Source: Devosia indica
Lineage (GTDB): Bacteria; Pseudomonadota; Alphaproteobacteria; Rhizobiales; Devosiaceae
Length of the DNA: 64,000 nucleotides
Direction of reading: 5' to 3'
Assembly: GCF_003056405.1 (NCBI RefSeq)
Contig: NZ_PYVZ01000002.1
Coordinates: forward strand, 266,787 to 330,786
The first letter of the stretch is position 1, and each line of letters begins with the position of its first letter. The translations under genes were made by a program, and so were the position numbers. Below, piece after piece: positions 17,721-26,060 of this stretch. The notes under the pieces were generated by a model. That model saw only the letters and a program-made list of their open reading frames with translations, searched no databases and was not told the DNA's origin.

Positions 17721-19349
17721 TCAGTCCAGTTCATAACCGGGTAATGTAATGCTGAGCGAGGATCGGACGACTTCGATGGTATTGTCGACCATGGTGGTCG
17801 CCGTGTTGATCGGTTCATCCGACCCAAGATTGCGTGCGAAGCGCGGATGCGCGCCTGAGGCGATGAGCAAGCGTAGGCGGTGGCCTGCTCGGAAACTGTG
17901 TGCGGTAGCATGCAGGGGGATGGTCAGGCGCCAGCACCCATTGGATAGCTGCGGCGTATCAGGCGTTACCCGGATGAAGCCGTCACAGATGTTTCTGGAG
18001 ATGCCGTTCGGGTCCACATCGTTGAGCCGCACGAAGAAGTCGGCATGTGGCACCCGCGCGCGGGCTTCGAGCGTGACTGTGCACTGACCGATAATGGTCA
18101 AAGCCCTTGTGAGGACACCGCTGGTATAGGTCAGAACATCTGGGCGGGCCTCAAGGGGTGCGTTGTCAACGGCTCCGGCACCGGTAAAGGCAAAGATTGC
18201 GCCGCCCAGATTGGGCGTCGGGTCCGCGGGATCATAGTGATAGCGGTCCATGCCCGTGGCGCGCTGGCTGGATTGACTGAGCTTTCCTTCGCCCGAGACA
18301 TGCCAGTTGGAGGGGTGGGATTGACCCGGCGGGTAAGCATCGAATTCATGCCACTCGTCCAGCCCCGATATGTGAATGCGTACCGGTCGCTGTCGCAGAT
18401 CCGAGCTGTCGCCCATCAGCCATGTTCGCATCCAGGTCAGCGTTTCACGCAGATTGTCGCGTTGCAGTTCCTCGGCCACGTGGAACCACGTGCCAATGGT
18501 CAAATAGGGTTTGTGGCCGAGGGAAACCAGCTTCTGATAGTCGGCCAGGAGGGGATCAAGCATGAAGTCGTACCACCCCGAGATGAAGTGCACCGGTGGC
18601 GTCTTCTCGGTCAGGCGGTGGCGGTGATCCAGTTCGGTCCAGAAAGCGTCGTTGCCGATGGCATGGTCGAACCAATAGCGCCAGAACGCCACCTTGTGGC
18701 GGACGGCGACTTTGTCGGCCTCGTTCAATGGCAAGGCGGCGGCGGCCTTATCCGTACGGCGCTCTATGTCGCCCGAAAACATGCGTGCCGCCGTGGCTAG
18801 CGGGTTGTTGCGCAGACCTTCGATCACCTGAAGCCAACTCAGCCAGAGACTGAGGTGGAAGGCGCCAGAGGGAAAGACAACAGGACGAAAGTCTGCGGTC
18901 GTCACCTTGGTGGCCATGGCAGCGGTGGGGGGCAATGCATCACTGATAGCCCATTGTGCGTAGCCCAGATAGCTGGGACCGGTCAGACCGATGCGACCAT
19001 CGAACCAGTCTTGCTGCTTGATCCAGTTGAGCGTCGCCAGTCCGTCCGCGCGCTCATTGGCGAAAGGGTCGAAGTCGCCGCCCGATTTTTCCGTGCCACG
19101 GCAGGCCTGGATGACCACGTGAAAGCCGCGTTCGGCATAGGCTTCGGCAATGCCGCCAAAACCGCGCCGGCCATAAGGCAGCCGCATCAGGATTGTCGGG
19201 TGCAGCCCCGGGGTGTCGGGGGCATAGTGGTCGGTCTTGAGGATCACGCCATCATCCATGACGAGGGGAAGACCGCGCCGCTTGCGCACGCCATTGAGCC
19301 GTGGCGGCAGGTCTTCTACCCAGGCCAGGTAGAGGGATGAAAGGCTCAC
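17721..19349 (-). CDS. CocE/NonD family hydrolase (X-Pro dipeptidyl-peptidase S15-like)
   Basis: The 542-aa protein has an S15/CocE alpha/beta-hydrolase domain with nucleophile Ser126 in GLTGPSYLGY, an early MDDGVILKTDHYAPD strand and QACRGTEKSGG. A C-terminal jelly-roll of the X-Pro DPP C-terminal type follows (LRLLIASGAHPRFARN). No signal peptide is visible, so it is probably cytoplasmic. It lies 4 bp downstream of adenine deaminase on the same strand and may be cotranscribed with it. The family includes acyl-ester and amide hydrolases; substrate unknown. Confidence 0.85.
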   Translation of the reverse strand: MSLSSLYLAWVEDLPPRLNGVRKRRGLPLVMDDGVILKTDHYAPDTPGLHPTILMRLPYGRRGFGGIAEAYAERGFHVVIQACRGTEKSGGDFDPFANERADGLATLNWIKQQDWFDGRIGLTGPSYLGYAQWAISDALPPTAAMATKVTTADFRPVVFPSGAFHLSLWLSWLQVIEGLRNNPLATAARMFSGDIERRTDKAAAALPLNEADKVAVRHKVAFWRYWFDHAIGNDAFWTELDHRHRLTEKTPPVHFISGWYDFMLDPLLADYQKLVSLGHKPYLTIGTWFHVAEELQRDNLRETLTWMRTWLMGDSSDLRQRPVRIHISGLDEWHEFDAYPPGQSHPSNWHVSGEGKLSQSSQRATGMDRYHYDPADPTPNLGGAIFAFTGAGAVDNAPLEARPDVLTYTSGVLTRALTIIGQCTVTLEARARVPHADFFVRLNDVDPNGISRNICDGFIRVTPDTPQLSNGCWRLTIPLHATAHSFRAGHRLRLLIASGAHPRFARNLGSDEPINTATTMVDNTIEVVRSSLSITLPGYELD

Positions 19350-19353
19350 CGCA

Positions 19354-21087
19354 TCAACTCACAAAGTCGAACTTGTCGACGTCGAAAAGCCCCCGATCGG
19401 TCATTTTGAGATGCGGGATCACCGGGAGGGCGAGAAAGGCAACTTGCAGGAAGGGCTCGGGTAGCACGCAGTCGAGCGCCTTGGCGGCGTTGCGCAGGAG
19501 ATGCAAATCTTCGGCAACGTCCTCGAAGCTCTTGAGACTCATCAAGCCTGCGATGGGCAGCGCCAATTCCGCCGTCACCTTGCCGCCATCCGAGACAACG
19601 AAGCCGCCCCCCAGCTCGATCAGCCGGTTGACCGCAATGGCCATGTCCGCATCGGTGGCGCCGACCACAGTGATATTGTGGCTGTCATGCCCGACCGAAG
19701 AGGCAATGGCGCCGCGCTTGAGACCAAAGCCGGTAACGAAGGCGCGGCCGATATTGCCGTTCTTGCCGTGGCGCTCGATGACGGCAACCTTGATCACATC
19801 GGCATCGAGATCGGGCTGCAGTCCTTGATCGGTCGAGGCGAGGCTGGCCTCCTCCCGGAAGGTCAGAATGAGACCTGGGCGAACGCCAATGACCGGTACG
19901 CGGTTCTGGCCCGCCCGGGGTTCGGTGATGAAGGCGTCTGGCGTGACCGGCTTTGCCTTGACGGAGTGGAGCCCGACCGGCGCGACATCCCCCCGCGTTT
20001 CGAATAATTCGGGCGTCACCAGGCGGCCGGCCGCGATGACGTTGGAGACGCGACAGTCTTCAAGGCTGTCGAGAATGGCAATGTCGGCACGCCAACCCGG
20101 CGCCACCAGGCCGCGATCCTTCAGGCCAAAAATGCGGGCGGCAGAATGGCTGGCGGCGCGGTAAACATGGTGCAGCGGGCGTCCCATGGCGATGAGGCGA
20201 CGGATCGAGCTGTCCAGATGGCCCTCTTCGGCAATATCGAGCGGATTGCGGTCATCTGTGCACAGGGCCACGAAGCTTGAGCTGTTTTCGTCGAGGATTT
20301 CGGCCAGCGCATTGAGGTCCTTCGACACTGACCCCTCGCGGATAAGAATGGCCATGCCCTTGGCAAGCTTTTCTCGTGCTTCAGCGGCGCTGGTGGCCTC
20401 GTGGTCAGTGCGAATGCCTGCGGCGAGATAGCCATTGAGCGCCTCGCCCAGCACCAGGGGTGCGTGGCCGTCAATATGGCCGTCCTGAAAGGCGACAAGC
20501 TTGGCGATGATGCTCGGATTGGCGTTAAGCACGCCGGGGAAATTCATCATCTCGGCCAGGCCCAAGACCTTGGGGTGATTGCGGAAGGGCAGGAGGTCGT
20601 CGGCTTCGAGCTGTGCGCCCGCCGTTTCGAACGGGGTTGCCGGCACGCAGGACGAGAGATTGACGCGGACATCCATGATGGTGCGCTCGGCGCTGTCGAG
20701 AAAATAGCGAATGCCCTCGGCGCCCAACACATTGGCGATTTCATGCGGGTCGCACAGCACCGTGGTCACGCCATGGGGCAGCACGCAGCGGTCGAATTCC
20801 AGCGGCGTCACGAGCGAGGATTCGATGTGCAGATGGGTGTCGATGAAGCCGGGCACGGCAAACCGTCCGGTGCCGTCGATTACTTGCTCGCCCTCGTAGG
20901 AGGCATGGGTGCCTACGATGCGGTCGGCGACGATCGCAATATCGGTTGTGGTTACCGCGCCGGTGATGACGTCGAGCAGGCCGATATTGCGGATGACCAG
21001 GTCCGCCGGCGCCTTGCCCTGTCCGGCCATGATCATATGGGTGAGCAGGGCGGGGCTGGTCATGGTCTTGTTCTCATTGTTGTTCAT
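19354..21087 (-). CDS. ade: Adenine deaminase
   Basis: The 577-aa amidohydrolase matches the Ade/AdeC type: PGFIDTHLHIESSLVTP (His85, His87), VTTVLCDPHEIANVLG, GLAEMMNFPGV and, later, VGHDSHNITVVGATD. It converts adenine to hypoxanthine, which XdhAB then oxidises. Two N-terminal starts are possible (21087 and the ATG eight codons further in); a GAGG 13 nt before the first is imperfect. It faces away from the main purine operon and is followed by the two esterase-like genes. Confidence 0.93.
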   Translation of the reverse strand: MNNNENKTMTSPALLTHMIMAGQGKAPADLVIRNIGLLDVITGAVTTTDIAIVADRIVGTHASYEGEQVIDGTGRFAVPGFIDTHLHIESSLVTPLEFDRCVLPHGVTTVLCDPHEIANVLGAEGIRYFLDSAERTIMDVRVNLSSCVPATPFETAGAQLEADDLLPFRNHPKVLGLAEMMNFPGVLNANPSIIAKLVAFQDGHIDGHAPLVLGEALNGYLAAGIRTDHEATSAAEAREKLAKGMAILIREGSVSKDLNALAEILDENSSSFVALCTDDRNPLDIAEEGHLDSSIRRLIAMGRPLHHVYRAASHSAARIFGLKDRGLVAPGWRADIAILDSLEDCRVSNVIAAGRLVTPELFETRGDVAPVGLHSVKAKPVTPDAFITEPRAGQNRVPVIGVRPGLILTFREEASLASTDQGLQPDLDADVIKVAVIERHGKNGNIGRAFVTGFGLKRGAIASSVGHDSHNITVVGATDADMAIAVNRLIELGGGFVVSDGGKVTAELALPIAGLMSLKSFEDVAEDLHLLRNAAKALDCVLPEPFLQVAFLALPVIPHLKMTDRGLFDVDKFDFVS

Positions 21088-21198
21088 GCTGAAAAGTCGA
21101 CCTCACGGCAGGCGCCGTCAAGTCCCTGTGAGGAGCGAGTAAGGAACCGCATTGGCCGGCGTTCGTTGGTCCAGATCGAACAAGCACAGGAGCGTCAC

Positions 21199-21366
21199 AT
21201 GGAAACCTATGATCCGGACAAGAACACCACCGAAGTGCGTCAGGCCAACCCCCGCAAGATGAACCTGCGCGTGCTGGTCGTCTCGCTGATCGGTATCGTT
21301 GTGCTATTCGCCATTGTCTACTTGGTACTGGGCATGATGCAGCCGGCGCCGACCCCGGCCAGCTAG
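21199..21366 (+). CDS. Small single-span membrane protein, function unknown
   Basis: The 55-aa protein starts at ATG 21199 with AGGAG 7 nt upstream. It has a polar N-terminus (METYDPDKNTTEVRQANPRK) and one membrane helix at about residues 24-47, ending in a Pro/Ala-rich tail. It is divergent from adenine deaminase. I do not recognise a family. The strong ribosome-binding site, the clear membrane helix and the position support a real gene. Confidence 0.7.
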   Translation: METYDPDKNTTEVRQANPRKMNLRVLVVSLIGIVVLFAIVYLVLGMMQPAPTPAS

Positions 21367-21456
21367 AACGGCGTCATAGCTTCCACGCTTTTGTCTGGGA
21401 ACCGCCGCACACTCAAGGTGTTGTGACACAAGCGTCACAAATCCGGACGGGGTCTC

Positions 21457-21948
21457 ATGGATATCGGCACTTCAATTGGTTGGGTGGACAGCCATCTTCC
21501 TGCTCATATCATCGCGATCCGCTTGGTCATTGCAGCCATTCTCGGGGCGCTCATCGGTTTTGAGCGGGAGATCAATACGGCCGAGGCAGGTTTGCGAACG
21601 CATATCCTGGTTTCGGTCGCGGCGGCGCTTTTCACCATTCTGGCCTTCGAGATATTCCACACCATACAGGGCGCCAGCCAGACTAATCCCGATCCGATCC
21701 GTGCCGTGGAAGCGGTGACGGCCGGCATCGCTTTCCTCGGGGCAGGCGCGATTTTTCGCAGTGGCGCCGGAGTCCAGGGGCTCACGACCGGGGCCGGCAT
21801 GTGGTTGGCCGGGGCAGTAGGGGTTGCAACCTCGCTTGGGTACTACCTGATCGCTGCTGGGGTGGCGTTGTTGGCTGTCATCGTCATGGCCGCACTGCGC
21901 GCCTTCGCGCATCATATCGTGCGGGGCAACGAACCCAAGCCGGATTGA
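21457..21948 (+). CDS. MgtC/SapB family membrane protein
   Basis: The 163-aa protein has the MgtC N-terminal membrane domain: RLVIAAILGALIGFERE, the TAEAGLRTHILVSVAAALF loop, AGIAFLGAGAIFRSG and VQGLTTGAGMWLAGAVG. It lacks the C-terminal ACT-like cytoplasmic domain of the virulence-type MgtC and is of the short form. Family members affect Mg homeostasis or F1Fo-ATPase; the role here is not known. An unusual structured region follows directly. Confidence 0.88.
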   Translation: MDIGTSIGWVDSHLPAHIIAIRLVIAAILGALIGFEREINTAEAGLRTHILVSVAAALFTILAFEIFHTIQGASQTNPDPIRAVEAVTAGIAFLGAGAIFRSGAGVQGLTTGAGMWLAGAVGVATSLGYYLIAAGVALLAVIVMAALRAFAHHIVRGNEPKPD

Positions 21949-21960
21949 GACTGAAGAGGG

Positions 21961-22245
21961 CCGCGGGGAGAAGCAACAGGCGAGCCGTCTGGCGCTGAGG
22001 GACATGCGCCTCGGGCTATTTGCTTCTCCCCCCGTACGGATGTGACCGGGAGGTGCCACATCCGCGCCCATGCGTCGGGTCCACAAAAGGCAGGGACCGC
22101 GCGTGAGGGTTAGCGGTGGTGCAGACCGCCAACCTTTGAGGTCGGCGGAGAGGATACTTGGGAATGCATGCCGGTCCAGGGACCCGCGCGCAGCATCACT
22201 CTCCGCCTATAGGCATGTAACCTGTGGACGCAGGAGTCACATGCC
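21961..22245. ncRNA. Candidate structured RNA or cis-regulatory region, five consecutive hairpins
   Basis: The gap between mgtC and the receiver-domain gene is packed with inverted repeats. (1) A 12-bp perfect stem at 21965-21976 with 22020-22031. (2) 8 bp perfect, 22037-22044 with 22057-22064. (3) 10 bp with one mismatch, 22108-22117 with 22125-22134. (4) 9 bp perfect, 22144-22152 with 22199-22207, closing a 46-nt loop. (5) GGCATGT/ACATGCC, 22212-22218 with 22239-22245, with an inner CCTG/CAGG. No SRP, tmRNA or RNase P signature is seen. The strand is unknown; hairpin 5 overlaps the stop codon of the minus-strand gene. Confidence 0.4.
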
Positions 22246-22683
22246 AACCGCATCCAGGCGCTGATTGCGCGCCCAGAAACTGACTATGGCGGCCGCCTCG
22301 CGCCGATAGGCTTCGAGTTCGGCTTGCCGAAAAAACACTGCCGCGGCGCCTGCTTCCTGCAGGGCCTGACGGCCGACCCGGTCGGTGGTCTGCATCATAA
22401 CGGCAAGGGGAATACCCTTTTGCCGCAGCAGAGCCTGATGGCGGGTCACAAACTCCAGATTTGCCCCGCTATGAGCCTTAAGATCCACGATCACCAGGCC
22501 TGGCCATTCGCGATCGACGTCGGACAGGCACTCGATTAGGAACGTCTCCCCTGCCTCGGCCGAGCCGACATGCCGGACCTGCGGCGCCCCATGTGCCACG
22601 AGCATACGGGTCAGCAGATGCGCAGAATGTCCGTCATCATCAATCAACGCGATGAAAGGCATATCGTCGGATACAACGTTCAA
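22237..22683 (-). CDS. Orphan receiver-domain (response-regulator-like) protein
   Basis: The 148-aa protein is a lone REC domain without a DNA-binding output. The acidic cluster is Asp15-Asp16-Asp17 (IALIDDDGHS) and the phospho-acceptor is Asp67 (VIVDLKAHSG). The Thr position lies at Thr99/Thr100, but the usual Lys is replaced by Arg119 (VFFRQAE), so phosphorylation switching may be altered. The likely start is TTG 22683 with GAGG 6 nt upstream. No histidine kinase lies nearby. It is divergent from the 589-aa membrane protein. Confidence 0.75.
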   Translation of the reverse strand: MNVVSDDMPFIALIDDDGHSAHLLTRMLVAHGAPQVRHVGSAEAGETFLIECLSDVDREWPGLVIVDLKAHSGANLEFVTRHQALLRQKGIPLAVMMQTTDRVGRQALQEAGAAAVFFRQAELEAYRREAAAIVSFWARNQRLDAVGM

Positions 22684-22971
22684 AAGTCACCTCTTCCCCG
22701 CCGCAAAGTGGGTGTTACGCAACAAAGCGCCAACGCTGTCCGAGGGCCGCCAAGGAACTTCGGGCAGGTGGTTTATTCGATTTGTAGAACTGGTCTGGCG
22801 GGGCCTGACCGCCTGGTAAACATGTCGAGATAGTGACGTCGACGGAGGGGCGTATGCTTGATGTCGGCCATCTCAGGGAGGCAAAATCGGGTAAAACAGG
22901 GGTAAGCCGCCCTTGTGTTTTACATGTAAAGCGCGTCAAAATAACCGAGGTGGCACGGGAGGTTTTGTGCG
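22684..22971. promoter_or_regulatory. Divergent intergenic region with two overlapping dyads
   Basis: The 288-bp gap between the receiver protein and the 589-aa protein holds no gene. GTAAAACA at 22891-22898 is repeated inverted as TGTTTTAC at 22916-22923, overlapping a perfect 12-bp palindrome TTTACATGTAAA at 22919-22930. They lie 41-80 bp upstream of the TTG start at 22972 and are candidate operator or promoter elements. Confidence 0.45.
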
Positions 22972-24741
22972 TTGGCGGAGAATCCGGACCGGCAGGGGGT
23001 AAATCGGGCGCTGGCCCGCTTGCTTAACTGGCCCGAGATCGCGCGTTCGCCACAACTGGTCCGATTCCTGTCATATATCGTTGAACGGCAATTGGCCGGC
23101 GAGGGGCAAGCGATCAAGGCTTATGCCATAGCCGTTGACGTTTTTGGCCGCCCATCCGACTTCGACCCGCAGGCAGACCCGATTGTTCGGGTGCAGGCGA
23201 GACGTCTGCGATCCCTGCTCGACCAGTACTATCGCGGCCCTGGAGCCGATGACGAGATTCAGATCCAGTTGCCGATTGGTCGCTACGTCCCGGAATTTGT
23301 CACGGCAGAGAGGACAGTCTCGTTCGAGGCGGCGACTGAGGGCTCCGATGCGAGCTCGACAGCGCCGGCGAGAGAAGAAGATCCTACCCAAGCAGCCAAA
23401 GCGCCGGCACCGCGCGGGCATGTCACAGTATCATGGTTTGTTCTCCTTATGCTGGCCGTTGGCGCAGCGGCGCTGGCCTATTCCCTCTCCACGGTCGACA
23501 CGCGGCGCGAGCAGACGGTTGTGGTCAGCGGCACCCTGCAGCCGCCGCGCCTACGGGTCATGGAATTTCAGAACCTGACCGGGGACAGCAGCATTACCCC
23601 GACCATTTCAGCTCTCGCCATTGAGTTGGTGACCGATTTCGAGCCCTTGCTGATCGTGGATGTTTCTCTGGGCAGCCGGTCTGGTGGCGGGGGTACGGAG
23701 GATTTCTCGCTGACTGGAATTGTGCGTGACGATCCCCTCTCGCCGCAGAACTATCAAGTCGGGGCGATACTGACCGAGCTGGCAACAAACTCGATTGTCT
23801 GGAACTGGTCGATTTCGGTTCCGCACGATCAATTGACGCGCAGGGGTGGTGTTGATGCGATCTCGCAGGAGTTGATCCTGCTGCTGGGTGGAACGCGTGG
23901 ACCGCTGCATGATCGGGCCAGGGAATTGCTGAGCCAGGGCAGTATTGCGGGGCGGGAGAATTTCTATCTGTGCGGTGTGCTGTTCAGCATGTACCGCACA
24001 TCGGGATCGGTTGGGCTGGCCGAACGGGTTCGCTCCTGTATTGCGGGGTTGCCGGAGAGTGAGCGCAACAATGGCAATGTGATCGCCGGGTTGGCCAGTC
24101 TGATTGCCGAGGGCGTGGGCGAAGGTGACAACGCCCTGCTGACGCTGGATGAGCGGCTGGCCGAAGCCGATGAACTTATGGACCGGGCGGTGCTTTCCGA
24201 TCCGACCAGCAGCTTTGTCTGGGAGCAGCGGGCGCGGCTCGATGAGATGCTCGGCCTGCATGATATTGCGGAAGCGGCCTATGGCACTGCGCTGCAGATC
24301 AACCCGTCCAATATGGATGCCATGGCGGCCCATGCGCGGCATCTGGCGCTGATCGGGCGTCTGGATGCGGCGATTCCGGCAGCGAGACGGGCGATGGAAT
24401 CGGTGCCGCAGACCCAGATCCCGGATTGGTACTTCTGCGTGCCATCAATGGCCGCGCTGTACGAGGCCGAGTATCGCCGGGCGTTGTCCTATGCCGAGCG
24501 GTGCGCGCGCAGCGATGTGGAGCTGGGGAGCGTTCTCGCATTGCTGGCGGCGCAGGGGACAGATGATGCGGGCCTGGTCGACCAGAAACTGCCGCGGGTT
24601 CTGGAAGTGCCGTCATTCCGCCAGGCCGGGATCCTGTCGCGGATGCGGGAGCGGGCCACCGATCTTGCGCTGATCGAGCGGATCGCGACGGGCCTGCGGC
24701 AGGCCGGAGTGCCGGAAAGCTCGCTAAATTCCCCCTATTGA
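22972..24741 (+). CDS. Membrane-anchored TPR-type protein with conserved N-terminal domain, function unknown
   Basis: The 589-aa protein most likely starts at TTG 22972, with GGGAGG 9 nt upstream. Residues 1-110 form a conserved soluble domain (LVRFLSYIVERQLAGEG, YAIAVDVFGRPSDFDPQADP, VRVQARRLRSLLDQYY). A low-complexity Ala/Glu/Pro linker is followed by one membrane helix at about 153-172. The C-terminal half is helical with TPR-like repeats (LGLHDIAEAAYGTALQINP and following). Rhizobial proteins of this layout are often labelled adenylate cyclase, but I see no cyclase catalytic domain. A sensor or assembly role is possible; nothing more is supported. Confidence 0.75.
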   Translation: MAENPDRQGVNRALARLLNWPEIARSPQLVRFLSYIVERQLAGEGQAIKAYAIAVDVFGRPSDFDPQADPIVRVQARRLRSLLDQYYRGPGADDEIQIQLPIGRYVPEFVTAERTVSFEAATEGSDASSTAPAREEDPTQAAKAPAPRGHVTVSWFVLLMLAVGAAALAYSLSTVDTRREQTVVVSGTLQPPRLRVMEFQNLTGDSSITPTISALAIELVTDFEPLLIVDVSLGSRSGGGGTEDFSLTGIVRDDPLSPQNYQVGAILTELATNSIVWNWSISVPHDQLTRRGGVDAISQELILLLGGTRGPLHDRARELLSQGSIAGRENFYLCGVLFSMYRTSGSVGLAERVRSCIAGLPESERNNGNVIAGLASLIAEGVGEGDNALLTLDERLAEADELMDRAVLSDPTSSFVWEQRARLDEMLGLHDIAEAAYGTALQINPSNMDAMAAHARHLALIGRLDAAIPAARRAMESVPQTQIPDWYFCVPSMAALYEAEYRRALSYAERCARSDVELGSVLALLAAQGTDDAGLVDQKLPRVLEVPSFRQAGILSRMRERATDLALIERIATGLRQAGVPESSLNSPY

Positions 24742-26060
24742 GGCGGGCGCCAGCCGCCAGATGAGCCGGCATGGCCCAGCCGGGCGCGGCAGAGTTCGAC
24801 GAAATGGGCGCCGCGTTCCTCGAAATTCCTGAACTGATTGTAGGAGGGCGCGCCGGGCGAGAGGATCAGCGTGTCAAAACGAAGCTTTTGGACGGCGAGA
24901 GCGCTGATCGCGTGATCGAGGTCCGGCGCCTCGATGACCAGAATGTCGGGGCTGACGGAGCGGGTGGCCTTGGCCAGGCGCGAGCCAGTCACCGGCAGGG
25001 TGACAAGCGTGGTGACACCGCGTGAGGCCAACAGGCCGGCCAGTTCGGTATAGTCCTGTTCCCGCTCGTGCCCGCCAGCAATCAGGGCAATGCGGTGGCC
25101 GGGATAGGCGGCGAGAGCGGCCTTGGTCGCCTCAGGCGTGGTGGAGATGGAGTCGTTGACGACGACATGATCGCCAATGCGATGCTCCTCGAGGCGATGG
25201 GGCAGGGGGCGAAAGGCCGCGATGCCCTGCATGATGCCATCGAGCGAGCCGCCAACGCCCAGGGTAATCTGGGCGGCGAGCAGGGCATTGTCGAGATTGT
25301 GCGCGCCGCGCAGGCGCGACCGGGCCACGGCGTTTTCGACGGCGATACTGACCTCGGCGGTGAGGTCGGGCAGGAGGCGGCGGTGATCGCGCACGGCGCG
25401 CGCCACAAGGGCATTGCCCTTGGCTGCGGTGCCCAGCGCCACGGCGAAGCCGCCATCGCGGTCGATCAGATGGAGCTTGTCGGCGTAATAGCGCTCCACC
25501 GAGCCGTGCCAATCGACATGTTCGGGATAAAGATTGGTCAGCGCCGCCACGTCGGGCATAAAATTCATGTCGGCGGTCTGGTAGCTCGAGAGTTCAAAGA
25601 CCACGACGGCGTGGCGGTCGGCGATTTCGAGCGGGGCCAGGCCCACATTGCCCGCCAGGCCCGCATCGATGCCCGAGCGGGTGAGCATGAGATGGGTCAG
25701 CGTGGCGGTGGTCGACTTGCCCTTGGTGCCGGTAATGGCAATGACCGTGCGGTCATGCCGGAAACTGGCGCCCCAGAGATTGAGGTTGGAGGTGACCGGA
25801 ATGGCCGCATTGCGCGCCGCCTCGAAGATGGGCTTGTAGCGCGACACGCCCGGGCTCTTGATGATGAGGCCAAAGCGGCGCGCGGCGATGGCGGCGGGCA
25901 AGTCGGCGGCGGCTATCAGCTCGGTATCGGGGATATCGGCGGTGCCGCTATCGACCGTGACATAGACCTTGAGTTGGGGTTGCCGTGCCTTGAGAAAAGC
26001 CCGCGAGGACAGCGCCTCGCGCCCGGCTCCATAGAGCAGGACGGGTTCGTCAAACCGCAT
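24735..26060 (-). CDS. murD2: UDP-MurNAc-L-Ala--L-Glu ligase (MurD2-type Mur ligase)
   Basis: The 441-aa Mur ligase has an N-terminal Rossmann-like domain (VLLYGAGREALSSRAFLKA), the ATP loop AITGTKGKSTTAT (111-117), LAGNVGLAPLE, FELSSYQTADM and the C-terminal NDSISTTPEATKAALAAYP and FDTLILSPGAPSYNQF. It resembles MurD but is shorter and is paired with the next gene upstream, a MurL-like protein. In Xanthomonas oryzae such a pair adds L-Glu to UDP-MurNAc-L-Ala and then epimerises it. The overlap with murL is 11 bp. A plain MurD role cannot be excluded without comparing the substrate-binding residues. Confidence 0.8.
   Translation of the reverse strand: MRFDEPVLLYGAGREALSSRAFLKARQPQLKVYVTVDSGTADIPDTELIAAADLPAAIAARRFGLIIKSPGVSRYKPIFEAARNAAIPVTSNLNLWGASFRHDRTVIAITGTKGKSTTATLTHLMLTRSGIDAGLAGNVGLAPLEIADRHAVVVFELSSYQTADMNFMPDVAALTNLYPEHVDWHGSVERYYADKLHLIDRDGGFAVALGTAAKGNALVARAVRDHRRLLPDLTAEVSIAVENAVARSRLRGAHNLDNALLAAQITLGVGGSLDGIMQGIAAFRPLPHRLEEHRIGDHVVVNDSISTTPEATKAALAAYPGHRIALIAGGHEREQDYTELAGLLASRGVTTLVTLPVTGSRLAKATRSVSPDILVIEAPDLDHAISALAVQKLRFDTLILSPGAPSYNQFRNFEERGAHFVELCRARLGHAGSSGGWRPPQ

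Noticed and set aside
21961..22245. SRP RNA, tmRNA, RNase P RNA or cobalamin riboswitch
   Set aside because: None of the invariant core sequences of these RNAs was seen on either strand, so the region is reported only as an unassigned structured candidate.
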